The position numbers and the translations under genes were made by a program. Shown in pieces: positions 32,858 to 45,373 of a DNA stretch of 64,000 bases. Position 1 is the first letter of the stretch. The number at the start of each line of letters is the position of its first letter. The notes below the pieces were generated by a model. It worked only from the letters and a program-made list of their open reading frames with translations, had not been told where the DNA came from and ran no database searches. The stretch is from Monosporascus cannonballus (taxonomy: Eukaryota; Ascomycota; Sordariomycetes; Xylariales), in NCBI GenBank assembly GCA_004154925.1, contig QJNS01000024.1, positions 372,001 to 436,000 on the forward strand, in the 5' to 3' direction.

Positions 32858-34419
32858 GTTAACCTTCTTTTAACTAGAGGTTGACAAAGGAAAGCTTTTC
32901 GCCTTTATCGCTTTTACTCCCCTAGTAAAGTTAGCACCTAAACGCGTGAGTTTGTTCCGGGGTTCAAGTTTAACATCTTAATATTCCTACAATTCGGCTT
33001 CGGACAGAACGAGGGTGAAATAGTGTAATGTGAGGCCTTATCCGCTGGTCCTTTAAAGGAGGAAAAGACTCCCTATGCATAATAAATAGTCTAAGTCAAC
33101 GAGACGGTATAGATTAATTTATAAGCAAGCTGCCATCTCCTTTAAAACGGTTGGGCAGTACGTAAATTTTCGTTTGTTATATTACGAATGGTAGACTAAG
33201 GAAAGCTTCTCTGGACCGAGCACTAAGGGGTTAAAGCGGAGGGAGGGTGAGCCGCCCTGTTTAGGATTGCTCAGCCTGCTCAGCCTGCTCAGGGCTGCCA
33301 AGACCTACTCATGATCGCACTGCCGCATGCTCAGGTCGATTATTAGTAGCTCAGTTTAATTCGTTGTATGCTTGGCATCGAAAGTAGAAATGGACTTTGG
33401 TGGTGTCATCTCTAGGGTAAGTACGTATGGCTAACTCTCTACCTATGGTCTATACACGATGATGTGAGAGAGGAACTAAAGTCTGCTTAAGGAGAAGCGG
33501 CCACGAAGACATACTAGGTGGGCCGGGATACTGAAACTCTGACTCGAAAACTGTCATGAAAGTTGATAAGGGATTATCGAAGTGTGCAGTTGTGAGGTGT
33601 AACTATACGCAAAGCTTTAATGAGATGGGGTAAATTCATACAAGTCGGTTTTAGTAATTCCTATTGTCGCAAAAGTGACGCCGCTATTGCATTGCTAGCA
33701 ATAGCGTTATATATGGTCAAATTCTTAGCTGTGACACCTATAATAATCCTACTTTATTTGATAGCTACCCAGGCATCGAGACAACTCACTGGCGGCTAGG
33801 TAACATCAGGATCTATATAAATGCCCGTCCCTGTCTAATCCCCCTCAGCTGTATATAATGAGTAAGCCATCGTTTATTGGTGGATGGTTGTTTCAACCTA
33901 CAGGCCAAAGAATTCTACGCTTTTGGGAAATTCTCCTCATTTGCCGTGGTGCCTACCCTTATACGGCAAAAGGCGAGAAATTAGAAACCCTCGGCCGACC
34001 CGTATACTCGATCGATTTAGCAAGACTCCATACGCCTTGGAAAGACTCCATGCGATTGCGTATATAGGAAGGAGCTCAACCGAACGAAAAGAAGCCTAGA
34101 AAGGCTGAGCCCAGTGTGTTCACCAGCGAGACAGTTTTAGACTTTTAGATGGATTCAAGTGGCGCGACATATCCCACCCCCATGAGAAACCGCTAAAAGT
34201 CTCCGCGTAATACCTGCATTTTCTCACTTACAAAGGGTCTCTAATGGTCATATACTGGCCCTCACGCTAACTACGTACAACAACGCGTCTCCTGGCATGG
34301 ACATCACCCGTCATATCAAGCTGAGATGTCCAATGATGGGCAAAGCCATTTCCTTCCCTAGGTCCTGGATTGGCTATCAGCAGCCGGGCCCAAGCTTCCG
34401 CCACCAATCCCACGCTCCT
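32858..34419. other. Gene-poor intergenic region
   Basis: About 1.6 kb with modest AT enrichment and no protein-like ORF. It includes a short direct repeat at 33268-33292. Short ORFs near 33858-34099 show no features. Confidence 0.5.
33268..33292. repeat. 9-bp direct repeat (TGCTCAGCC)
   Basis: Two perfect copies of TGCTCAGCC plus a third partial copy (TGCTCAG) in tandem. Simple-sequence expansion; no function inferred. Confidence 0.8.
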
Positions 34420-36269
34420 TTACTTGGCAATGAGCAGGCTCTGGGTGTTGGAGTAGTTGAGCAGGCCGCGCTTCCCCAGCTCGCCGTTGAAGCCGCTCAG
34501 CTTCCAGCCGCTAAAGTAGCTACCCTACATCACGATCTGAAGTCAGTAAAGGCCGGGATCCGAATATTCCTCGGGAGCTTGCGGGAGCTTCCAAAGTATG
34601 TCTCAAGAGTTATAGCCGGTCAAATGGTCCGATGAGACCAGGGACTCTTGGGACAGGCTTTGAATGGATATGAGGGGGCTCCAGATGCTCACCTGGTGTG
34701 GTAGCTCGGGCTGGTTGATCCAGACGCTGCCGGCCTCGAGTTGGCGGGCGATGCGCAGGGCGCGCGCGCCGTCGGGTGTCCAGACGCTGGCGCCGAGCCC
34801 CGAGTTGTCGAGGCTGTTGGCCCGCGCGATAACGTCATCCTCGTCTGTCCAGCTCAGGAGCGGGATTATGGGGCCTAGGGGGGTTGCGGTTGTCGAGTCA
34901 GCAATTAATGGGGGTTACAGCGGCTTGCATTTCGACGGTTTCTTATATTTGTCGGAGAGGGTTTTTGTGATGAGGCGCTGGGACTTACCGAACTGTTCCT
35001 CCTTGACAAGGAATGAGTCCTCGGGCGGCTTGGAGACAATGGTCGGGGCCACCCAGAACCCCTTTCTGTCGGATTGGACTTCTCCGCCCGTGACGATCTT
35101 GTGCTTATTCTTCTTGCAGTCGTCGATGATGCTCAGGACGCGCTCGTAGTTTGCCTTGTTCGATATCGGCCCGGCGGCATTCGGCACTGTTGGATCGGGG
35201 TTTCCGGCATATTTCTTCACCTCTTCGACTAGCAGGTCCAGGAAGCGGTCGTAGATTGCCTCGTGCACATAGATGCGCTTTAACATAAGGTTAACCATCT
35301 TTATATAAAAGCTCATTATCTATTGTCACCATACCTTTGAGGCGACACAGAGTTGGCCAGCGTGCATCAGAGCCCCCGCGGCTACCATTGGCACGGTTTT
35401 GGGGAGGTCCACGTCCTCGCAGACGATGGCGGCATCGTTGCCCGCGAGCTCGAGGATGACCTTCTTGAACGTCTTGGCGCAGTTCTCCATGATGCGCCGG
35501 CCCACGGCGATGGTGCCTGTGAAGCTGATGTGGTCGATGCCCGGATGCAGCGTCATCCTCTCGCCGAGGTCCGCGCCTCCGTTGAGGGCCTGGAAGACGC
35601 CGGGCGGCAGGACCGACTGCGCCAGCTCGCAGAACTTGAGCAGGGAGTAGGGCGTGAAGGGGGAGGGTTTGATTATCACGCAGTTCCCTGTCGCCAGCGC
35701 AGATGCGACCTTGACGGAACTCAGGATGACGGGGAAGTTCCAGGGCGATATTGCGCCGAGGACACCGATCGGTACGTGGGTCGCTATGACGGTGGTCTTT
35801 TCGTCCTCGTACTGCAGCTCATCTTCGAGCGCCACGCCCGCTGGAGTCCCACTTAGCGAACAGACAGACCATCAGAGCCAGGAACAAAGTAAACGAGATG
35901 AGGCGTACTGTAGTATTCGAAATGCATGACTGTCCGCTCAATCTCGACATCGGCCATCAGCTTCGGCTTCCCGGTCTCCTTCATGAGGATTGCGCTTAGC
36001 AGCTCTTTGTTTTTGTCCACGCATCTCGCTACCTCGCTGATCTTCGCCTGGCGCTCGGTCACGGTGCTTTTCTTCCACGTCTTAAACGCGCGGCGCGCGG
36101 CTTCGACGGCATCGTCGAGATCTTGGGGCGAGGCGACCGGGGCGTCCCAGAGCGGCTCTTCGGTGCGCGGGTCGATGACTTGGTGGTGTTCCTTGGCCGC
36201 GCGGGGCTTCCCATCAATGATGTTAAGGAACTGTAGCTCCGACCCGCCCCCCGGTATGAGCGAGGACAT
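34420..36269 (-). CDS. NAD(P)-dependent aldehyde dehydrogenase
   Basis: Five exons on the minus strand: 36269-35909, 35840-35335, 35277-34989, 34874-34693 and 34524-34420, giving 480 aa. All four introns have GT-AG borders and restore the frame exactly. The family landmarks are in order: WDAPVASPQDLDDAVEAAR, KLMADVEIERTVMHFEYY, the cofactor-site region PIGVLGAISPWNFPVI and KPSPFTPYSLLKF, FTGTIAVGRRIM, the general base E251 in LELAGND and the nucleophile C285 in HAGQLCVAS. The spacing of 34 residues between Glu and Cys is that of the family. The C-terminal region has EEQFG-PIIPLLSW, GSVWINQ and YFSGWKLSGFNGELGKRGLL. It oxidises aldehydes to acids; the substrate is not predictable. No targeting signal is obvious. 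It is divergent from xanthine dehydrogenase. Confidence 0.9.
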
Positions 36270-36576
36270 CTCGACTTTTCTTTCTGGGTGAGCAACTCAG
36301 GTCGGTTGTCTCAATAGAATATGAGCACTCTGACCGTCCACGACAAACTCGATGATTGCGGTCTAAAGAGCCAACAAGATGAGCGTCGAGTTGAACAGGC
36401 ATTTTATGGGTATGGTATCCTTTATATTACTCTCTATCTCCATTAATACGCCAGCTATACCGAGAATTCACAAGATGAGGGGTTCACATGAGTGCGCCTT
36501 TTATAGCCCTCCGCATAATTAGTTTGGGGCTAGTGCTATAGAACTGTTTAGGGGAAGGAGAGTGGAGGTGAGAGTT

Positions 36577-36601
36577 GGGACTCGGGACTCGGGACTCGGG
36601 A
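36577..36601. repeat. 7-bp tandem repeat (GGGACTC)3
   Basis: Three perfect copies of GGGACTC followed by a partial fourth. Simple repeat in the divergent promoter. Confidence 0.9.
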
Positions 36602-36763
36602 GATGCAAGGCCTGCAGTCCTCACAGTAATGCCAATGATCCGGCAGTATAAATAAATCTGAGTCCCGTATTAATAATAAATTCCCGTCTACGAGACGGGG
36701 GTATGATAATGAATAGGGAGGTAAGTAGCAAACCCAAAGACAATGAAAATTGTGCTAAAGTAA

Positions 36764-36775
36764 CGGAGCCGGCCG
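36764..36775. promoter_or_regulatory. CGG-N6-CCG candidate UaY-type site
   Basis: The sequence CGGAGCCGGCCG has the CGG-N6-CCG form bound by Zn2Cys6 dimers such as the Aspergillus purine-pathway activator UaY, which controls xanthine dehydrogenase. It lies 668 bp upstream of the xanthine dehydrogenase ATG. A match of this length has an appreciable chance of arising randomly in 1.2 kb, so it is only a candidate. Confidence 0.25.
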
Positions 36776-37021
36776 GGCCTGGCGGCAGCCCGAGAGACTT
36801 GGTGGTGTTAGGCGGGGTTCCAAGTCACCTCAGGGCATTCCCCCTCTGCCGTCTTGCCCCGTGTCAATCCCAGTCACAGTCAGTCAACTGAGGTCGATAC
36901 TGGCTTTGACAATCCATCCTTGAGAGACAAGTTTCTCTTTTCCCCTTTCTGATTCGCCCATTCTCCAAAATTGGAGCAATATTATTATTCATGGAAACGT
37001 GCAAGAGCTACTCTAGATGCA

Positions 37022-37065
37022 GTCCAATGAAAGGCATCTTTGAGTCCAATGAAAGGCATCTTTGA
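37022..37065. repeat. 22-bp direct tandem repeat
   Basis: Two perfect adjacent copies of a 22-bp unit starting GTCCAATGAAAGGC (37022-37043 and 37044-37065), followed by five more matching bases. Each unit includes CCAAT, so the duplication also duplicates a CCAAT box upstream of xanthine dehydrogenase. Confidence 0.9.
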
Positions 37066-37401
37066 GTCCATGATAAATTTCCCCATCGGCCATCGTCGGC
37101 CCCCGCCATGAGCTTCCCTTATCGCCACTCCACATCACAACGCAAGCAATCTGGTACGCAAATATGAATGGCGTTCCCCGATACCCAAGTCAACTTGGAA
37201 CGTCTATCCTTGTGACCTAAATAACCCAGTCGTTCTCCCTTTCCGTGCTTGGTAGTGTCTCCTTCTCCCTTTATGCTCGTATTCCTTTGTTCTCACTATC
37301 TACTCCCTAGGCCCGCCGATTCTGAACGGCCTTAAGAGCGTGTTCTCGCCTAAGAGTGTAACTAAGCGGAGCTGCACCTTGGATTAACTTTGTATATCGA
37401 G

Positions 37402-37409
37402 TATAAGAG
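37402..37409 (+). promoter_or_regulatory. TATA-like box of xanthine dehydrogenase
   Basis: TATAAGAG lies 41 nt upstream of the ATG at 37443. If used, it implies a very short 5'UTR. Confidence 0.35.
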
Positions 37410-37442
37410 GGGCCCGAGTGGACCGCCGAACTTAATATTATC

Positions 37443-40400
37443 ATGGCTCCCATCGCCGTCTCACCCGAACGAGCCATGGGCCTTCCGCCGTCTGCCCTGA
37501 CTACCACTTACCATGACACCATCCGCTTCTTCCTCAACGGCACGCGAGTGGTGCTTGACGAGATTGATCCCGAGGTTACCTTGTTGGAATACCTGCGGGG
37601 CATTGGCTTGACCGGAACGAAGCTGTAAGTCGGCTCTTCGGTCGTCTGCGGTTGTGATACGTAATTGGACCATCCTAACTTATGCCTTCCTAGTGGTTGC
37701 GCCGAAGGTGGCTGTGGCGCCTGTACAGTAGTTATCAGCCAGTATAATCCGACGACCAAGCAGATATACCATGCCGGCGTCAACGCCTGCCTGGCACCCC
37801 TCGTGAGCGTCGACGGTAAACATGTCATAACGGTCGAGGGCATCGGGAACGTAAAGCGACCTCACCCGGCCCAGGAGAGGATAGCGAAATATAATGGGAG
37901 TCAATGCGGCTTTTGCACACCGGGCATTGTCATGAGTCTATATGCCTTGTTGAGGAACAATGACAACCCAACCGAGCACGAGGTCGAGGAAGCATTTGAC
38001 GGGAACCTGTGCCGATGTACTGGCTATCGACCTATTTTGGATGCAGCTCAGTCTTTCACCGCCACGAACCGGTGTGGTAAAAGCACCGCAAATGGCGGTT
38101 CTGGTTGCTGCATGGAGAGCGGGGATGGCGCAAAGGGGGGGTGCTGTAAGGACAAAAGCCTGGGAGATGGACAGCCGCTCAAACGGTTCACCCCGCCGGG
38201 GCTCATCGAGTATAACCCAGACACCGAGTTGATTTTCCCCCCGCCGCTGAAGAAGCACGAGTTTAAACCCTTGTCCTTTGGCACCAAGCGAAAGAGATGG
38301 TATCGCCCGGTCACACTGGATCAGCTGCTGGAGATCAAGAGCGTATACCCTAATGCCAAGCTTATTGGCGGAAGCACAGAAACCCAGATCGAGATCAAAT
38401 TCAAAGCAATGCAGTATCCAGTCTCGGTGTTTGTTGGCGATATCCCAGAGCTACGACAGTATGCACTTAAAGAAGACTACGTCGAGGTCGGCGGGAATGT
38501 TACCCTCACGGACCTCGAGAACATCTGTCAGGAGGCGATCAAGCACTACGGGGAAGCTAGGGGACAAGTGTTCCAGGCGATCTACAAACAACTCAAGTAC
38601 TTTGCTGGGAGGCAGATCAGAAATGTTGGTACCCCAGCAGGCAACTTGGCTACGGCTTCACCGATCTCGGATTTAAATCCCGTGTTCATGGCAGCCGACT
38701 CTATTTTGGTTGCCAAATCGTATCATAAGGAGACCGAAATCCCTATGGCGACGTTCTTCAAGGGCTATCGAAGGACTGCTTTGGAGCAGGATGCGATTAT
38801 TGCATCTATTCGTATCCCGGTAACACAGGAAAAAGGCGTCTACTTCAAAGCGTATAAACAAGCGAAGCGAAAGGATGACGATATTGCCATTGTGACCGGT
38901 GCGCTCCATGTCAGAGTGGACGAGAGGGGCACCGTCGAGCATTCTAACCTCGTCTACGGCGGCATGGCGCCGTTCACCGTGGCGGCGAAGAAGGCCAACG
39001 AGTATCTACGAGGGAAGATGTTCGCGCACCCGGATACCCTTGAGGGTGCAATGAACGCTCTCGAGTCCGACTTCGACCTCGGATTTAGCGTCCCTGGTGG
39101 CATGGCATCGTATCGAAAGGCGCTGGCCCTCAGTTTCTTCTATAGGTTCTACCATGATGTCCTCGCTGGCATGGACATAGAGAGTGAAAACGGCGACAGC
39201 CAAGCAGTTGAAGAGCTCGAACGAGCGCTGTCGTCAGGTTGGAAGGATAACGAAGCAACCGCAGAGTACGTGAAGGACTCTGTAGGAAAGGCCGCGAATC
39301 ACGTTGCCGCTCTCAAACAGACCACCGGCGAAGCTCAATACACGGATGATATCCCGCCGTTAAGGAACGAGCTTCATGCGTGCCTTGTGCTATCGACAAG
39401 AGCGCATGCGAAGATCAAGTCAATCGATTACTCAGCCACCCTTGAGGTGCCAGGGGTTGTCGACGTCGTGGACAAGAATGATCTGCACAAGCCAGAGGAT
39501 AACAAATGGGGAGCCCCAAACTTTGACGACCTCTTCTTCGTTGAGGATGAGGTTTTCGCTGCGGGTCAACCAATCGCGATCGTGCTGGCTACATCCAGGG
39601 CGAGAGCCGAGGAAGGCGTCAGGGCCGTCAAAATCGACTACGAAGATCTCCCGGCCGTCTTCACGATAGAAGAGGCGATTGAGCAGGAGAGTTTCCACAG
39701 ATACTATAGGTATATCAAGAAGGGCGACACGGAGGAAGCCTTCAAGCACTGTGACTATACCTTCACTGGTGTGGCGCGAATTGGCGGCCAGGAGCACTTC
39801 TACCTGGAAACAAACGCAACCCTAGCGATACCAAAACCAGAGGACGGTGAGATGGAGATATGGTCCAGCAGTCAAAACCCTACAGAGACGTAAGTGGCTT
39901 TATCTATGTTTAAGAATTCTAATTATTTACTACTTCTCTAGCCAAGCATTTGCTGCGAGGATCCTTGGTGTCCAGTCTAACAAGGTCACTGCTCGTGTCA
40001 AGCGTCTGGGTGGTGGCTTCGGAGGCAAGGAAACAAGATGCGTTGCCCTCAGCACGATCTTAGCCCTGGCAGCACAAAAGACGAAGAAGCCGGTTAGGTG
40101 CATGCTTAACCGAGACGAAGACATGGTCTTCTCTGGTCAGCGCCACCCTTTCCTCGGGAAATGGAAGGTCGGAGTCAACAAGGATGGAAAACTCCAAGCA
40201 CTCGAGCTTGACGTATTCGCTAACGCTGGGTGGTCCTTTGACCTGAGCCCTGCAGTCTGCGAGCGCGCCATGTCGCATAGCGATAATTGTTATCATATTC
40301 CCAACGTTCACGTCCGCGGCCGCCTATGCAAGACCAACACAATGTCGAATACCGCATTCCGCGGGTTTGGTGGCCCTCAAGGCATGTTCATCGCCGAGTC

Positions 40401-41691
40401 TTACATGTCTGAAGTTGCGGACCGCCTCGGCATGCCTGTCGAGACGCTTCGCGAGATCAATATGTACAAGCCCCGGGAGACGACACATTTCAACCAGGAG
40501 ATTGAGGACTGGCATGTACCCTTGATGTACAAGCAGGTTCAAGAAGAGGCGGACTATGCCAACCGCCGCAAGGCTGCTGAAGATTTCAACCGCTCACACA
40601 AATGGCGTAAACGAGGCTTGGCTCTCATCCCGACCAAATTCGGTATCTCTTTTACGGCGCTCTGGTTCAACCAAGCCGGTGCCCTTGTACATGTTTACCA
40701 TGATGGGTCAGTCCTCGTCGCCCACGGGGGCACGGAGATGGGCCAGGGCTTACACACGAAGATTATAACCCTTGCTGCTGAGGCACTGAAAGTACCAATT
40801 GAGGATGTGCACATCTCGGAGACCGGTACCAACACAGTAGCCAACACATCACCCACCGCCGCTTCAGCGTCTTCGGACCTGAACGGCTACGCAGTTTGGA
40901 ACGCATGCGAACAGATCAATGCTCGCCTAGCACCATACCGCGAGAAGCTCGGTCCGAATGCGACGATGAAAGAGCTCGCTCACGCAGCATACTTCGACCG
41001 TGTCAACCTAAGCGCCAATGGCTTCTACAAGACGCCCGAGATTGGCTATAAGTGGGGCGAGAATAAGGGCAAGATGTACTTCTACTTCACGCAGGGCGTC
41101 ACAGCCGCCGAAGTCGAAATCGACTGCCTCACGGGCACGTGGACCTGCCTGCGGGCGGACATCAAGATGGACGTGGGGCGGTCCATTAACCCCTCCATCG
41201 ACTACGGCCAGATCGAGGGCGCGTTCGTGCAGGGGCTCGGGCTGTTCACAATGGAAGAGAGCCTCTGGCTGCGCAACGGGCCCGCCGCCGGAAACCTGTT
41301 CACAAAGGGGCCGGGCGCGTACAAGATCCCGGGGTTCCGCGACATCCCGCAGGTCTTCAACGTGAGCCTGCTGAAGGGCGCGACCTGGGAGAACCTGCGC
41401 ACGATCCAGCGCAGCCGCGGCGTCGGCGAACCGCCCCTCTTCATGGGCAGCGCCGTCTTCTTCGCCATCCGCGACGCGCTCAAGGCGGCGCGCGCCGACT
41501 ACGGCGTCGCGGCCAAGGTGGTCGGACAGCAGGAGGACAGCGATGGGGAGGACAGCGCTAACGACGGCCTCCTGAGGCTTGAGAGTCCCGCCACCCCCGA
41601 GAGGATCCGCCTCGCGTGCGTTGACCCCATCATGGAGCGCGCCAGGGTCCTGCCAAAGGAGGGCGAGAAGAGCTTCTTCGTCGCTATCTGA
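37443..41691 (+). CDS. Xanthine dehydrogenase (molybdenum hydroxylase)
   Basis: Three exons, 37443-37624, 37694-39889 and 39942-41691, give 1375 aa, close to the usual fungal length. It oxidises hypoxanthine to xanthine and uric acid in purine catabolism. The N-terminal 2Fe-2S domain has C63, C68, C71 and C93. The second 2Fe-2S domain has C132/C135 (CGFCTPG) and C167/C169 (CRCTGYRP). The FAD domain carries LIGGSTETQIEIKF near residue 284 and PAGNLATASPISDLNPV. The molybdopterin domain contains RLGGGFGGKE, RGFGGPQG, GGTEMGQGLHTK and the catalytic Glu, E1289, in GVGEPPLF. Both introns (69 and 52 nt) have good borders and restore the motifs exactly. It is cytosolic by family and is normally regulated by purine induction and nitrogen repression. 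Aldehyde oxidases are related, but the overall sequence fits xanthine dehydrogenase (the Aspergillus hxA type). Confidence 0.93.
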
Positions 41692-42631
41692 TCGGCTGGA
41701 GAGGTCGTGCGGGCGGTGGTTGCGAGTGCTGTTTGCGCGGGCGTCGTTTTGAAGGGCATGTTAACCACCTCCCTAGGCTGACGAGGGGTTGGAAAGGGGA
41801 GTATGCGTAGTGTTGTTGAGTTGTATTGACGTCGTTATGAACCTAATAATAAATACGCATATTTCACTCCTAGATGACGGGTTCCAATGGTTGCAACCGA
41901 ACTGAGTTGCAAGTTCTCAAAATCCTCTGTTTCAAGCACGGACTTTGGCCGAGTCGTTTGATATCTTCTGTAATGAGAAGCTAGCACAGCTCCTGTTCGG
42001 GATGCAATGTTTAACATACCCTCCAGATTCAGAAATATATATGTGTCTTGATAATATTGACAGCCTGATTCGGCATATGGCCATCGCCTTAAATGTTTGG
42101 GAGGGTATAGTGGCCACATGTAACGTCCACTTAATATGCAGAAGCGTCGGCAGTTCATCAACTTGGATCAGGTCCACTCGACTGTCCTTAGCGGGCGCCT
42201 GCAACAAGGCTTTCTTGTTCAGCGGGGGTGGTGGATGTGAATATGATGAATGACGTCTTATAATTCATTGCTTCTTAGCTTTTCGGCGATGAGGTTGGGT
42301 TTGTAAGCTTAGATCTCCTTCGAGCCGGCTCGACTGCTGAATTCTAGATCCTTTAAAACTTGTCTCCGGGTCAAACTCAGGATTTACTTAAATATAGGCT
42401 GTTACACAAGTGGTAGGCAAACAGAATAGCCAACCCCAGTTAGTGACGGCCGAAAGGAGAAGGCGAAAACTCTGGTAGCAGCCACCGCATTGGGTCTTCC
42501 CTAGCCCTGAAGCATTACACAAGTAGAACCCGGCACCACGGCCAGCCAGGTCCCCGGTACCTACCTATCTATCTGCATAGTCTGAAAACCCGGATGCTTA
42601 CTTACCACCCAACCCAACTTTACCAAAAAGA
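41692..42631. other. Intergenic region
   Basis: No supported gene in about 940 bp. Short ORFs on both strands (41835-42253) overlap each other and lack features. GTACCTACCTATCTATCT just before the next gene is a common promoter-type repeat. Confidence 0.5.
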
Positions 42632-43662
42632 ATGCCCGAGACAATAGCTATAATCGGCGCGTCGGGCAAGCTCGGGGGCGCCACGCTCTCGGCTTTGCTG
42701 TCGCACGGGCTCGCGCCGCCGGAGTCCGTCGTCGCGCTGACGTCGGCGGCCGAGGGATCCGACAAGTGGGCGTCGCTCGCGGCAAGGGGCGTGCGGGTCC
42801 GCCACGCGCGCTACGAGGGCCCGGCCTCCCTCGAAGCCGCCCTCGCCGGTGTGCACACCTTCTTCCTCGTCTCGACGCCCGAGATCGCGCTCGACTTCAC
42901 CGCGGCCGACGGCACGCCCCTCGGGCCCGGCCGCGAGGCCCGCCACGTCGCCGCCGTCGACGCCGCGGCCCGCGCCGGCGTCCGCAGGCTCGTCTACTCG
43001 AGCCTCGCGTTCGCGTCGGGCACGAGCAGCCGGCGCGGCGCGGGCGAGGGCGGTCTTGGAGGCGTGGGGGGTAGCGAGAGCAAGGCCGGCGTCATGCGCG
43101 CCCACCTGCGCACCGAAACGTACCTTCGGCGCGCGGCCGAGGAGGGCCGGTTCGGCGAGGTGGTCGCGGCGCGCGAGGGCCTCTACAGCGAGTCGTGGCC
43201 GCTGTACCTGGGGTATTTCTCGCCCCGCGGCGACGAGAAGGCCGCGGTCAAGCTCGCGGGCGACGGGAAGATCTGCTGGACGGCGATCCGGGACCTCGGC
43301 ATCGCCAACGCGCTCGTCCTCGCGGCCCCGCCCGGCAGGTACGCGGGCTTCCACGCCTTCTACCTGTCGACGCGCCCGCGGACCGCGAGGAACCTGAGGG
43401 GGTCGCCGCCCTCGTCGGCGAGGCGAGGGGCAGGGAGGTCGCCGTCGAGATCGTCGGGAGGCACGAGCACGAGAGGCACTACGCCGAGGATAGGGGCATG
43501 GACGGCCATGCCGTGAGGTGGTGGGCCAGCACGTACGATGCGCTTGAGGCTTGGGAGTGCGTCGTCGATGACCCGACGCTGGAGGAGCTGTTGGAGAGCG
43601 TTGGGGAGAAGCCCACGCCTTTTGAGGACACTGTTAAGGCTATGGTCAAGAAGTCCGATTGA
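42632..43662 (+). CDS. NmrA-like NAD(P)-binding protein, one frameshift
   Basis: The start codon at 42632 opens with the dinucleotide-binding motif IAIIGASGKLGG, followed by VVALTSA, HTFFLVSTPE, GVRRLVYSSLAFASG and an RTETYLRRA-like segment, as in NmrA/HSCARG-type atypical short-chain dehydrogenases. The first frame runs to 43516, but family-like sequence after about 43395 lies in another frame (VAALVGEARGREV, HEHERHYAEDRGM, VRWWASTYDALEAWE, PTLEELLESVGEKPTPFEDTV), ending at 43662. The switch falls at a run of five G (43398-43402). A single missing base there would explain it, giving about 343 aa. No intron fits. It is either a sequencing or assembly error or a recent inactivation. Members act as redox sensors or reductases; the substrate is unknown. 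GC content is very high. Confidence 0.75.
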
Positions 43663-45315
43663 GATCCTGCTGATTACGTTGGTCTGATATACTACAGATG
43701 ATTGAGGGGGACGTTGTTGTAAGGCTGGCAAGGACGTCCGACCCCTTTCGAAAGACCATTCTTTGAATGAGGCTATGACCTCTTCATATTCGTCATCGTA
43801 ACTAGTATTTCCAGAGTAGTCTGCGTAATAAAAGTTAATGGCTGCGGCGATACCTATAATTTAGCACGACACCATAAGGACTCGGATTAAACAGCTCTTT
43901 ATGTTAATCCCTAAGAGGACTACATTTGATATCCGTAGCAAGGACGCCAGCGGTCAATAATTTCAGTGTACATGCGACGCTTAAGCCTGGCAAATACGTG
44001 TATACCGTTACGAACCCTTGATTGAGAAACCTAGCCTTGGAAAAGAAGGACTAACGAATTCGCCTTAGGAGCGCCAGACACTGCTCACGGTTTGCTTAAT
44101 CCAGGCTAATATAAGCTAATTTAAACCAATTTATGCTAAGATAAACTTCCAGTTTATAGGGGTGAAGTTCGAGTGTCAGGTTTGATAATGCTAGCTTATT
44201 TGAGAATACTTTGATTCTAATGATCTATGAGACCCTGACATCACACACAGAAGCATATAACTGAAGAAGAAGTGTATTAAAGGTTGCCTGACCTCTAGAA
44301 GGTCCTAGCTTGAAAGTGAAGGTAGCGAACCCTCCTTTTATACACGTAAATACAACTGTGGCTAAGAGGAAAAGGTACCAGGGGTGCATAAAGTAATCTC
44401 CGCTAGGGCTGACTGGCGTTGTTAGGTCTGACATGATCGAATATTACACTTTATGTTTCTGGAAGACTTAGGGTACCATAAAACAAATCCTTAGGTATAT
44501 TTTGATCAGATGACAGCTCGTTCAGAACTTGACAGGACATCTCCGTCCGTGTAGTCCTCAGTACTTTCACGTGCCTTAAGGAACCTCCAACAATTAACAT
44601 CTCGGGTTTGTTGGGAAAGGGGTTCAGGCCAAGCGAATGCAACATCCCAGGACTCAGGCCACTTCGTATGTCCGGGTTTAGTACCTCTTACTCAGTCACC
44701 AGCGCTTCCTTTCTTAAACCCAGACGCATGCTGCTACTCAAATGACTTGCGTTCTAGGCCGCGCAATGCTCTATGTCACCGGAATCACGATTCAACAACA
44801 TTTGATTTCCCTGGACCACGGCCTTGTGATGACCCCCCCCCCCAATTTTTAAGACTGAGATATCGTTCCATATAAGAGACCCTAAATGACAGTCTTATAG
44901 TAGATGTCAGGGTTTCATATTGCTCGCCGATATGCAACCATCCATTGAAATCCCAAATATCATGAAAATCTCACAAAAACTCACTAACTATCCCATCCCA
45001 GCTCCCCTCACAACCAGGACATAAAAGTTCGCCTCAGCCACGCGTCTGTTGTCCCGTTTCCTCCTCCCTTCCTGTCGCTCCCCGTAACCAACCCCTCCGC
45101 CCCTCAGTCCGCACTGCCTAGCGAGTGGGATCATTGCACCAGTTCTTGAAGGAGTGCGCTCTCCTTCTAGCGGGGCCACTCTTGGCGACGTCCCGCTCCA
45201 GCGCTAGGTGGCGCCAGCAGCACACGACGAGGCGGTGCATCTAGTCGACGTCGGCGTCATCGTAGGCGTCTGGGTCCCCGCCAGGCTTACTGCGCGGGAT
45301 ATCTAGGATCTTGGG

Positions 45316-45373
<58 letters not shown>

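Larger units (their letters stand above)
36270..37442. promoter_or_regulatory. Divergent region between ALDH and xanthine dehydrogenase
   Basis: A 1.17-kb spacer shared by two divergent genes. It contains a 7-bp tandem repeat at 36577-36601, a 22-bp direct repeat at 37022-37065, a CGG-N6-CCG element at 36764-36775 and a TATA box for the plus-strand gene. No gene is seen within it; the small ORF at 36703-36891 has no protein-like character. Confidence 0.5.

Noticed and set aside
34297..35149. Plus-strand ORFs over the aldehyde dehydrogenase
   Set aside because: They are antisense to the exons and introns of the well supported minus-strand gene.
34420..43662. Secondary-metabolite cluster (aldehyde dehydrogenase, xanthine dehydrogenase, NmrA-like)
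   Set aside because: No backbone synthase, transporter or P450 is nearby, and xanthine dehydrogenase is a primary-metabolism gene; adjacency alone is insufficient.
44225..44434. 69-codon minus-strand ORF with one hydrophobic stretch
   Set aside because: Short, isolated in an AT-rich gene-poor region, with no homology I can recall and no promoter signals.
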